A stretch of DNA of 13,332 bases, taken from NCBI GenBank assembly GCA_019417795.1, contig DXUR01000041.1, positions 1-13,332 of the forward strand, written 5' to 3'. A model generated the notes under the pieces. It was not told the origin of the DNA. It did no database searches and saw only the letters and a program-made list of their open reading frames with translations. This stretch comes from Clostridiales bacterium (GTDB lineage: Bacteria > Bacillota_A > Clostridia > Oscillospirales > Oscillospiraceae). This document shows positions 1 to 5,335 of this stretch, piece after piece; position 1 is the stretch's first letter; each line of letters opens with the position of its first letter. A program made the position numbers and the translations under genes.

Positions 1-116
1 ATGATATGGGGAAGGTGATCGGCCGTCAGGGCCGCATCGCCAAGGAGATCCGGACCGTGGTCCGGTCTTACGCCCAGCGCACCGGCGTTAAGGTTTCCGT
101 CGATATTGTAGACTAA
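1..116 (+). CDS. khpA: KhpA-type KH-domain RNA-binding protein, C-terminal end only
   Basis: Only the last 37 codons are visible, in the frame starting at base 3 and ending at the TAA at 114-116. The peptide begins DMGKVIGRQGRIAKEI, which carries the GxxG loop (G-R-Q-G) and the following helix of a type II KH domain, and it ends VKVSVDIVD. KhpA is a small (about 75-80 residue) protein that binds structured RNA, usually with KhpB, and is often encoded between rpsP and rimM. Here a terminator follows the stop codon directly, so if rpsP lies upstream this would be the last gene of that operon. The identification rests on the KH motif and the terminal position; the 5' part is outside the window. 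Confidence 0.85.
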   Translation, partial: DMGKVIGRQGRIAKEIRTVVRSYAQRTGVKVSVDIVD

Positions 117-154
117 AAAAGCAGCTCACCTGCAATGCAGGTGAGCTGCTTTTT
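115..154. terminator. Bidirectional intrinsic terminator between khpA and the convergent permease gene
   Basis: A perfect 13-bp stem, GCAGCTCACCTGC (121-133) and GCAGGTGAGCTGC (137-149), has a 3-nt loop. It is flanked by six A (115-120) on the left and five T (150-154) on the right, so it has a U-tract in both directions. It ends khpA on the plus strand and the minus-strand permease gene, whose stop is at 182-184. Confidence 0.93.
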
Positions 155-181
155 CCTTTTACGAACCGTTCAAATCGGCGT

Positions 182-1459
182 TCAGACACCCAGACCGACA
201 TAGAACAGCCAGCACAGTACATATCCGGTCAATACCGCCGTCAGTGTGAAGGGCACGCCGATCCGCATGAACTGCCCCGCCGAGACCTCATAGCCCTCCC
301 GGCGCAGAATACCGCAGGCGGCGATATTGGCGCTGGCTCCCACGGGAGTCAGGTTGCCGCCCAGCGTCGCGCCTACCAGCAGTCCGAAGCACAGCACCGT
401 CTGATCCACCCCAAGGGCGGCTGCCACGCCGCCTACCACCGGCAGCATGGTGGCCGTATAGGGGATGTTGTCCACAAAGGCGGAGATTAGCACCGAAGCC
501 CAGACGATGATGGTATAGGTCAGGAACAGGTTTCCGCCGCCCATTCCCGTGATGATATGGCTGAGATCATCGATGATCCCCGCCCGTTCAATGCCCCGGA
601 TCACCAAGAACAGTCCTGCCAGCAGCGCTAAGGTCTCATAGTCGATGGCCTTCAGCACTTCCTTTGCCAGGGCTGTGCCGTACCTGCCGCACTCCGCCGC
701 AAGCCCCGCCAGGAAGAATGTCATGCAGATCAGGCCGTTGGTGATCTCCGGCTTGTTGGGGATAAAGGACGCGGCGATCAGGGAAAGCACCGTTCCCAGC
801 AGCAGACAGGTAGGCAGATAGTCCGTCACCGGCGTCAGTGCCGCGCCGTACAGCTTGCCCTTTTCCTTCCGGAACAGAAATAGCATCACCGGTACCGTCA
901 TCAGCGCCCCGGCCTGCACCACCCAGAACAGACCCGGACGGCCCCGGTAGGCAAAAAAGTCCATGAAATCCAGTCCCATGTGGCCGCCCAGCAGGATGGA
1001 CGTGGTATCTCCCACCAGCGTAGCCGCGCCCTGCAAGTTGGAGCTGACGGCAATGGCCAGAATGGGCTGCACCGGGGAAATATTCAGCTTTTTGGAGATG
1101 GCAAGTCCCACCGGAGCCAGCATCAGCACCGTGGCTACATTATCCACAAAGGCGGATACCAGCCCCGCGAACAGTGCCAGCGCGATGATGAGCCATTTCA
1201 CGCTGGGCAGCACCGCTACCAGCCGGTCCGACAGGCGGTTTGGCATATTGGACCGGATGAACAGGTCCACAGTCCCCATGGTGCCCGCCAGCATCATCAG
1301 CACGTTCCAGTCCACCGTTCCCGCAACGTCCCCCAACGGCACGATCCGCAGGAGCAGGAACAGCGCCGCCGCGGACAGGGCGGACACCGCCCGGTACTTG
1401 GGCAGCAGGAGCAGCAGGGCGTAAACCACGATAAAGGTCAGGAGTGCGATGGTTTTCAT
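182..1459 (-). CDS. SLC13/ArsB-type (ion transporter superfamily) permease
   Basis: A 425-residue polytopic membrane protein with the two-fold repeat of the ArsB/NhaD/SLC13 group. SAFVDN occurs twice, near residues 102-107 and 326-331. Each half also has a re-entrant-type segment: SSNLQGAATLVGDTTS (139-154) and GATLGGNLTPVGASANI (363-379). Members of this superfamily exchange or co-transport anions (arsenite, dicarboxylates, sulfate) or Na+/H+. The sequence does not reveal which applies here, and there is no arsR, arsC or arsA next to it. The ATG at 1459 is preferred over one six codons upstream because GGAGGA sits 6 nt before it. Its own promoter (1629-1657) and a leader of about 160 nt precede it, and the terminator at 115-154 follows. 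Family confidence is high; substrate unknown. Confidence 0.85.
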   Translation of the reverse strand: MKTIALLTFIVVYALLLLLPKYRAVSALSAAALFLLLRIVPLGDVAGTVDWNVLMMLAGTMGTVDLFIRSNMPNRLSDRLVAVLPSVKWLIIALALFAGLVSAFVDNVATVLMLAPVGLAISKKLNISPVQPILAIAVSSNLQGAATLVGDTTSILLGGHMGLDFMDFFAYRGRPGLFWVVQAGALMTVPVMLFLFRKEKGKLYGAALTPVTDYLPTCLLLGTVLSLIAASFIPNKPEITNGLICMTFFLAGLAAECGRYGTALAKEVLKAIDYETLALLAGLFLVIRGIERAGIIDDLSHIITGMGGGNLFLTYTIIVWASVLISAFVDNIPYTATMLPVVGGVAAALGVDQTVLCFGLLVGATLGGNLTPVGASANIAACGILRREGYEVSAGQFMRIGVPFTLTAVLTGYVLCWLFYVGLGV

Positions 1460-1465
1460 AGGGTA

Positions 1466-1471
1466 TCCTCC
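1466..1471 (-). promoter_or_regulatory. Ribosome binding site deciding the permease start
   Basis: GGAGGA on the minus strand, 6 nt before the ATG at 1459. The in-frame ATG at 1477 lies upstream of this motif and has no comparable site, so it is rejected as the start. Confidence 0.8.
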
Positions 1472-1499
1472 GTACAAATTCGATAGAACTCCAAATACG

Positions 1500-1625
1500 G
1501 CAAAAGCGGCACTTTCGCCGCGTCAGACAGCAAAAGTCCCGCTTCTTTCCACGCGGCCGGGCTTTTCAGCTGGGATGGCAAACCGCGCAGCGCCCTGATG
1601 GCGCAAGCCGCTTCCTTTTACGCAT
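1500..1625 (-). promoter_or_regulatory. Structured 5' leader of the permease gene, possible attenuator
   Basis: Read on the minus strand, the leader contains a 12-bp stem with one mismatch, AAGCGGGACTTT (1544-1533) and AAAGTGCCGCTT (1515-1504). A run of four T (1505-1502) overlaps the end of the 3' arm. The same 3' arm can instead pair locally as GCGGC-GAAAGT-GCCGC. Upstream lies another possible stem, CGCGG with CCGCG, around 1551-1587, and GCGCC with GGCGC before that. Alternative pairings ending in a short U-run resemble a conditional terminator. I do not recognise a known riboswitch class, and the U-run is short, so this is only a candidate. Confidence 0.3.
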
Positions 1626-1703
1626 GTCAGGATACCAGACTTTTCTCCGTCCGTCAAGCGAACGCTTCGATAGGATAAGATATGCGGGCCTGTCCCATTT
1701 CAT
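1566..1703 (-). CDS. Possible 45-residue ORF of unknown function (doubtful)
   Basis: An ATG at 1703 follows GGAGGTGA by 7 nt, an almost perfect ribosome binding site, and opens a 45-codon frame beginning MKWDRPAYLILSKRS and ending in GRCAVCHPS. It lies 92 nt downstream of the four-cysteine protein gene in the same direction. Against it, the composition is basic and unremarkable, I recognise no family, and the putative permease promoter lies inside it. It may be a leader peptide or chance. Confidence 0.2.
   Translation of the reverse strand: MKWDRPAYLILSKRSLDGRRKVWYPDMRKRKRLAPSGRCAVCHPS
1629..1657 (-). promoter_or_regulatory. Probable sigma-A promoter of the permease gene
   Basis: On the minus strand: -35 TTGACG (1657-1652), a 17-nt spacer, and -10 TATCCT (1634-1629) with an extended TGG just before it. 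An inverted repeat, AAGCG-AA-CGCTT on the plus strand (1656-1667), overlaps the -35 and could be an operator. The -10 is only a fair match. Confidence 0.5.
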
Positions 1704-1754
1704 TCCTGCGTCACCTCCGGAGCGGGAAGGCTTCCCCATCAGCTTCGGCCAGCA

Positions 1755-1783
1755 GGAAAGCGGGGCCACCGTCCCGGCTTTCC
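1755..1783 (-). repeat. Stem-loop after the four-cysteine protein gene
   Basis: GGAAAGC (1755-1761) pairs with GCTTTCC (1777-1783), extended inward by three more G:C pairs after one mismatch, with a 7-nt loop. It begins 13 nt past the minus-strand stop at 1796. No T-run follows in either direction, so it looks like an mRNA 3'-end stabiliser or a weak terminator. Confidence 0.5.
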
Positions 1784-1795
1784 CTGTCCGGTCCC

Positions 1796-1966
1796 TTACT
1801 GCCGTCGGGCCGTCCGGTACTCGTCACCGGGGCGGTAAAAGGGGCAGCTGTCATTGGCAGAACGGAGGAACCGCTCCATCTCGTCCTCATCCAGATCCGC
1901 CTCGCAGTAATTGGTATCCGCTTCCGGATCGTACTCATAATAAACGCAGTCCTCACAATTCGTCAT
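1796..1966 (-). CDS. Small four-cysteine acidic protein, DUF6472-like
   Basis: A 56-residue protein starting MTNCEDCVYYEYDPEAD. It has four cysteines (C4, C7, C21, C41) in a C-x2-C...C...C layout that could bind a metal, a central LDEDEMERFL stretch, then DSCPFYRPGDEYRTARRQ. The order CxxC-YYEYD, LDEDEMxRFL, CPxY, DEYxxxR(K/R)Q matches what I remember of DUF6472 proteins, short uncharacterised products of clostridia. The start is set by GAGGAG 6 nt upstream; this ribosome site overlaps the TGA stop of the glyoxalase gene (1977-1979), so the two are probably translationally coupled. Function unknown; zinc binding is inference. Confidence 0.8.
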   Translation of the reverse strand: MTNCEDCVYYEYDPEADTNYCEADLDEDEMERFLRSANDSCPFYRPGDEYRTARRQ

Positions 1967-1976
1967 AGCGTGCTCC

Positions 1977-2342
1977 TCACTTGGTAGGAATGATCTCGAT
2001 CCAGTAACCGTCGGGATCAGAGATAAAGTAAATACCCATGGCCGGGTTCTCGTAGCAGATGCAGCCCAGCTTTTCGTGGAGAGCGTGAGCCTTTTCCATA
2101 TCCTCCACCGCCAGAGCCAAGTGGAATTCGCACTCGCCCAGATCGTATTTCTGGGGATGATCCCGGAGCCAGGTCAGCTCCAGCTGAAACTCCGTTTTCC
2201 CGTCCCCCAGAAACGTGAGGATGAAGCTGCCGTCCGCCGCTTCCTTTCTGCGGACCGGCTCCAGCCCCAGCGCGTCATGATAAAAAGCGATAGACCGCTC
2301 CAGATCCGTCACATTAAAATTAAAATGGTTAAAAGCAAACAT
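1977..2342 (-). CDS. gloA: Glyoxalase I-family metalloprotein (VOC superfamily)
   Basis: A 121-residue single-domain vicinal oxygen chelate protein. The four metal ligands of glyoxalase I align with H6 (in NHFNFNV), E55 (QLEL), H74 (CEFHLALAV) and E116 (GYWIEI), and the C-terminal SDPDGYWIEI motif is typical. Glyoxalase I isomerises the methylglyoxal-thiol hemithioacetal to a lactoyl-thiol; the thiol here is unlikely to be glutathione in a clostridium. The ATG at 2342 is chosen over a longer frame because AGGAGG lies 7 nt upstream and a consensus promoter lies just beyond. The downstream 56-residue gene overlaps its signals. Other VOC activities cannot be excluded, but the full ligand set and small size favour a lactoylglutathione-lyase-like enzyme. 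Confidence 0.85.
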   Translation of the reverse strand: MFAFNHFNFNVTDLERSIAFYHDALGLEPVRRKEAADGSFILTFLGDGKTEFQLELTWLRDHPQKYDLGECEFHLALAVEDMEKAHALHEKLGCICYENPAMGIYFISDPDGYWIEIIPTK

Positions 2343-2370
2343 AGGTTCCCTCCTGTTTTGATCTGCCTGC

Positions 2371-2399
2371 ATTATACCGCGTTCCGGGTCTGTCCGCAA
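2371..2399 (-). promoter_or_regulatory. Sigma-A promoter of the glyoxalase transcription unit
   Basis: On the minus strand: -35 TTGCGG (2399-2394), a 17-nt spacer, and a perfect -10 TATAAT (2376-2371). Transcription should start near 2364, giving a leader of about 20 nt before the ATG at 2342. Confidence 0.85.
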
Positions 2400-2552
2400 G
2401 CGGTTCTCTCCCCTTATATTTCCTGCCGCGGCCATTTGTCTTTCCCACAAAATCTCAGAGGGAACAGCCTTCACGCCGGAATTTTGTATAAAACGCCCTC
2501 AGTTTTTATGCCTTCTCCCTCATCTTTATCCATTTTCACATGCGCTTTCCTG

Positions 2553-2581
2553 TTGACAATTTGATTCCGCAGGATTACAAT
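2553..2581 (+). promoter_or_regulatory. Near-consensus sigma-A promoter of the small hydrophobic ORF
   Basis: A perfect -35 TTGACA (2553-2558), a 17-nt spacer and -10 TACAAT (2576-2581). This is one of the two strongest promoters in the window and should start transcription near 2588. Between the divergent glyoxalase promoter and this one (2400-2552) I see no gene or clear site. Confidence 0.9.
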
Positions 2582-2615
2582 AGGCCCATAATTCAGGCAG
2601 AAAGGAGCGATTCAG

Positions 2616-2912
2616 ATGATGTTCAATCGTTTTTACAACATGGAAATGATGAATACTTCTGCGTCCGCTCCCAGTGCGAACGCTGATTCTTCCTGCGCAC
2701 ATACCGCTCGCACTTCTCATACTGCCAATACTGCTATGATCGCTATTATGGACGCCATTATTATGGCGTCCATTATTATTTTTGGCCTGATTATGATTCT
2801 GGGCCTGCGTGCCATCGCCATGATCGCGATTATTATTGCGATTCTGGTACTGGTAGTAGGCTTGGTCATTCAGAAAGCAAATGTGCCCTGGTGTTGTGAG
2901 TTAGCGATTTAA
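2616..2912 (+). CDS. Unrecognised 98-residue hydrophobic protein in a monocistronic unit
   Basis: The ATG at 2616 follows AAAGGAG by 8 nt and a near-consensus promoter by about 35 nt. Residues 1-40 are polar and rich in Ser, Thr, Ala, Asn and His, starting MMFNRFYNMEMM. Residues 41-86 are almost wholly Ile, Ala, Met, Leu and Val, with only D46 and R65 charged, enough for two membrane helices; the end is PWCCELAI. Codons end in T more often (ATT, ACT, GCT, TCT) than in the neighbouring genes. An 11-bp inverted repeat lies within the coding part. The -1 frame is also open (2687-2899) and encodes a very Tyr-rich peptide with no start codon, so which frame is real is uncertain. I recognise no family in either frame. 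Confidence 0.5.
   Translation: MMFNRFYNMEMMNTSASAPSANADSSCAHTARTSHTANTAMIAIMDAIIMASIIIFGLIMILGLRAIAMIAIIIAILVLVVGLVIQKANVPWCCELAI
2748..2773 (+). repeat. Perfect inverted repeat inside the small ORF
   Basis: The arms ATGGACGCCAT (2748-2758) and ATGGCGTCCAT (2763-2773) are 11 bp and fully complementary, separated by TATT. In the transcript this forms a very stable hairpin roughly in the middle of the 370-nt unit. A perfect hairpin inside a coding region is unusual and may control translation or RNA stability. Confidence 0.75.
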
Positions 2913-2926
2913 CTGTTTGATACAGT

Positions 2927-2960
2927 AAAGCGGCTCCGCCAGTGGCGGGGCCGCTTTTTT
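2927..2960 (+). terminator. Intrinsic terminator closing the small-ORF unit
   Basis: AAAGCGGCTCCGCC (2927-2940) pairs with GGCGGGGCCGCTTT (2944-2957) around a 3-nt loop and runs into a tract of six T (2955-2960). With the promoter at 2553-2581 it delimits a stand-alone transcript of about 370 nt. Confidence 0.93.
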
Positions 2961-3010
2961 GTATGACTTACCCCGTATTCCGCACGGCCGGCGGAGCGGA
3001 GAAAGCCCCA

Positions 3011-3016
3011 TATAAA
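3011..3016 (+). promoter_or_regulatory. Possible -10 box of the liv operon (weak)
   Basis: TATAAA lies 34 nt before the livJ start and 51 nt after the preceding terminator, in the only place a liv promoter could sit. No convincing -35 is found 16-18 nt upstream, so the promoter may need an activator or be misplaced. Confidence 0.25.
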
Positions 3017-3049
3017 TCTGATTTCGTTTTGATGAAAAGGAGATCCAAT

Positions 3050-4252
3050 ATGAAAAAGAAATTGTTAGCCTTTGTTATGGCCGCGACTATGGTGTTCAGC
3101 CTGGCCGCCTGCGGTTCCAGCAGCTCCAATGATTCCAGCAGCTCCAGCGATTCCAGCGATTCTGATTCCGCCCAGTCCGGCGACGAGGTCCAGACCTTCA
3201 AGCTGGGCTCCATCGGCCCCCTGACCGGTGACGCCGCCATCTACGGCCAGGCCGTGGTCAACGGTGCCCAGCTGGCCGTCGACGAGATCAACGCCAGCGA
3301 CTCCAAGATCAAGTTTGAGTTCAAGGGCGAGGATGACGAGGCCGACGGCGAAAAGTCCACCAACGCCTACAACAAGCTGATGGACTGGGGCATGCAGGTT
3401 CTGGTCGGCCCCACCACCACCGGCGCTTCCATGGCTGTGGCTGATGTCTGCAACAGCGAGCGCACCTTCATGATCACGCCCTCCGCTTCCGCTGTGGACG
3501 TGACCGCCGGCAAGGACAATGTGTTCCAGGTCTGCTTCACTGACCCCAACCAGGGCATTTCCTCCGCTGACTACATCGCCGAGAATATGCCGGACGCCAA
3601 GATCGCCGTGCTGTACCGCAACGATGACGCCTACTCCCAGGGCATCCACGATACCTTCGTGAAGGAAGCCACCGAAAAGGGTATGAGCGTTGTCTATAAG
3701 GGCACCTTCACCAACGATACCGCCACCGACTTCTCCGTGCAGCTGGCCGGTGCCCAGACTGCCGGTGCCAACCTGGTGTTCATGCCCATCTACTATCAGC
3801 CCGCTTCCATCGTTCTGGCTCAGGCCAAGGCCATGGGCTACGCTCCCACCTTCTTCGGCGTGGACGGCATGGACGGCATCCTGACCATGGAAGGCTTCGA
3901 TCCCTCTCTGGCTGAGGGCCTGATGCTCCTGACTCCCTTCTCCGCTACCGTTCCCGAAACCCAGTCCTTCGTGGAAGCTTACACCGCTGCCAATGACGGC
4001 GTGACCCCCAACCAGTTCGCCGCTGACGCTTATGACGGTGTCTACATTGTCAAGGAGGCTCTGGAAAAGGCCGGCTGCACCGCTGATATGAGCAGCGCCG
4101 ATATCTGCGAGGCTCTGGTGGCTCAGATGACCCAGATCTCCTACTCCGGTCTCACCGGCAAGGACATGACCTGGAACGCTGAGGGTCAGGTCTCCAAGGC
4201 TCCTACCGCTTATGTCATCAAGGGCGGCGAGTACGTCCTGCCCGAGGCTTAA
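3050..4252 (+). CDS. livJ: Branched-chain amino acid ABC transporter, substrate-binding lipoprotein
   Basis: A 400-residue lipoprotein. The signal peptide MKKKLLAFVMAATMVFSLAAC ends in a lipobox (LAAC, lipid-modified Cys21). A Ser/Asp-rich flexible linker follows (about residues 22-48), then a type I periplasmic-binding fold starting TFKLGSIGPLTGDAAIYGQAV. The segments LVGPTTTGASMAVADV, the LYRNDDAYSQG hinge region and the C-terminal FAADAYDGVYIVKEAL are typical of the LivJ/BraC family. It would capture Leu/Ile/Val or related amino acids outside the membrane and pass them to LivHM. The ATG at 3050 is chosen over longer in-frame starts because AAAAGGAGA lies just upstream and the signal peptide begins there. 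The large stem-loop after its stop probably keeps its message more abundant than the permease part. The exact ligand cannot be told. Confidence 0.93.
   Translation: MKKKLLAFVMAATMVFSLAACGSSSSNDSSSSSDSSDSDSAQSGDEVQTFKLGSIGPLTGDAAIYGQAVVNGAQLAVDEINASDSKIKFEFKGEDDEADGEKSTNAYNKLMDWGMQVLVGPTTTGASMAVADVCNSERTFMITPSASAVDVTAGKDNVFQVCFTDPNQGISSADYIAENMPDAKIAVLYRNDDAYSQGIHDTFVKEATEKGMSVVYKGTFTNDTATDFSVQLAGAQTAGANLVFMPIYYQPASIVLAQAKAMGYAPTFFGVDGMDGILTMEGFDPSLAEGLMLLTPFSATVPETQSFVEAYTAANDGVTPNQFAADAYDGVYIVKEALEKAGCTADMSSADICEALVAQMTQISYSGLTGKDMTWNAEGQVSKAPTAYVIKGGEYVLPEA
3115..3159 (+). repeat. 18-bp tandem repeat encoding the Ser-rich linker of LivJ
   Basis: Two 18-bp units beginning TTCCAGCAGCTCCA (3115-3132 and 3133-3150, two mismatches), then a half unit TTCCAGCGA (3151-3159). 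They encode the Ser/Asn/Asp linker after the lipidated cysteine. The repeat is in frame, so slippage would lengthen or shorten the linker without breaking the gene. Confidence 0.65.
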
Positions 4253-4260
4253 TGTCTCAC

Positions 4261-4327
4261 ACCTGAACGCTGACCGCAAGGACCGGCAGCCGGGACCTTC
4301 CCCGGCTGCCCCCTGCGGCGTTCAGGT
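4261..4327 (+). promoter_or_regulatory. Large stem-loop between livJ and livH
   Basis: An outer stem ACCTGAACGC (4261-4270) with GCGTTCAGGT (4318-4327) encloses a perfect 10-bp inner stem GGCAGCCGGG (4285-4294) with CCCGGCTGCC (4301-4310). No T-run follows, so it is not a classical terminator. Such stems after binding-protein genes commonly protect the upstream message and lower downstream expression. The rest of the 194-nt gap (4253-4446) has a small TTCCGC/GCGGAA hairpin near 4338-4360 and no gene. Confidence 0.75.
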
Positions 4328-4446
4328 CCCTGTCCTCTTCCGCTGTTTCCATGGCGGAAATCTGGGCAGAGGCGCTCCCTCCGCCCGTATTTCTGTCATG
4401 GAAGGCTCCACTCCATATTCTATAAAGAGAAAAGAGGTATTGCCCC

Positions 4447-5325
4447 ATGGAATTTCTGTCCTATTTGATCAGCGGCATCAGCCTGGGCAGCATTTACGCC
4501 ATCATCGCTCTGGGCTACACCATGGTGTACGGCATCGCCAAGATGCTGAACTTCGCCCACGGCGACATCATTATGATCGGCGGCTATGTTTCCTTCTGCT
4601 CCATGTACTATTTAAATCTTCCCCCCATTGTGGCCACCCTGCTGGCAGTGATCGCCTGCACCGTCCTCGGCATCGTGATCGAGCGGCTGGCCTATGCGCC
4701 TCTGCGCTCCGCCCCCTCTCTGGCGGTGCTGATCACCGCCATCGGCGTCAGCTATTTCCTCCAGAACTCCGCTCTGCTGATCTGGAAGGCCGCCGCCAAG
4801 ACCTATCCTCCCGTTGTCGCAGGCGCTGTGCAGCTCTTCAACGGCCAGCTCACCATTTCCTACATTTCTCTGCTGACCATCGCCGCCTGCATCGTCATCA
4901 TGCTGGCGCTGACCACCTTCGTCAGCAAGTCCAAGATGGGCAAGGCCATGCGGGCCTGCTCTGAGGATAAGGGTGCGGCCCAGCTCATGGGCATCAATGT
5001 CAACTCTACCATTTCTGCCACATTTGCCATCGGCTCCGCTCTGGCAGCCATTGCCGGTGTGCTGCTGTGCTCCTTCAACACCTCTCTGATGCCCACCACC
5101 GGCTCCATGCCCGGCATCAAGGCGTTCACCGCCGCCGTGTTCGGCGGCATCGGCTCTATCCCCGGTGCATTCCTGGGCGGCCTGCTGCTGGGCATCATCG
5201 AAGCCTTGGCCAAGGCCTATATTTCCACCCAGCTGGCAAACTCCATCGTTTTCGCCGTTCTGATCGTGGTCCTGCTGGTGAAGCCGGCCGGTCTGCTGGG
5301 CAAGATCGTGCCCGAGAAAGTGTAA
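4447..5325 (+). CDS. livH: Branched-chain amino acid ABC transporter, permease LivH
   Basis: A 292-residue integral membrane protein of the usual LivH length. The N-terminus MEFLSYLISGISLGSIYAII and the conserved LNFAHGD motif (residues 34-40) are characteristic. The cytoplasmic coupling (EAA-like) loop reads GKAMRACSEDKGAAQLMGIN (165-184), where an ABC subunit would dock, followed by the late FGGIGSIPGAFLGG segment. With LivM it forms the membrane channel of the importer. GAGG lies about 9 nt before the ATG, a slightly weaker site than those of its neighbours. livM follows with the ribosome site overlapping this gene's stop codon, so the two are coupled. Confidence 0.95.
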   Translation: MEFLSYLISGISLGSIYAIIALGYTMVYGIAKMLNFAHGDIIMIGGYVSFCSMYYLNLPPIVATLLAVIACTVLGIVIERLAYAPLRSAPSLAVLITAIGVSYFLQNSALLIWKAAAKTYPPVVAGAVQLFNGQLTISYISLLTIAACIVIMLALTTFVSKSKMGKAMRACSEDKGAAQLMGINVNSTISATFAIGSALAAIAGVLLCSFNTSLMPTTGSMPGIKAFTAAVFGGIGSIPGAFLGGLLLGIIEALAKAYISTQLANSIVFAVLIVVLLVKPAGLLGKIVPEKV

Positions 5326-5330
5326 GGTGA
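5324..5330 (+). promoter_or_regulatory. Ribosome binding site deciding the livM start
   Basis: AAGGTGA overlaps the livH stop (5323-5325) and lies 5 nt before the ATG at 5336. The possible GTG start at 5327 falls inside this motif and is therefore unlikely. Confidence 0.75.
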
Positions 5331-5335
5331 GCAGG

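Noticed and set aside
182..1459. Arsenite efflux gene arsB
   Set aside because: The fold fits, but there is no arsenic regulator or reductase nearby and the superfamily covers many substrates, so I give no gene symbol.
2942..3049. N-terminal extension of LivJ
   Set aside because: It would start inside the preceding terminator and bury the lipoprotein signal peptide; the ribosome site points to 3050.
3115..3159. CRISPR-like short repeats
   Set aside because: Contiguous, in-frame, without spacers; they encode the LivJ Ser-rich linker.
3065..4279. 404-codon minus-strand frame opposite livJ
   Set aside because: Gly/His/Val-rich shadow of a clearly coding plus-strand gene, without ribosome site or promoter.
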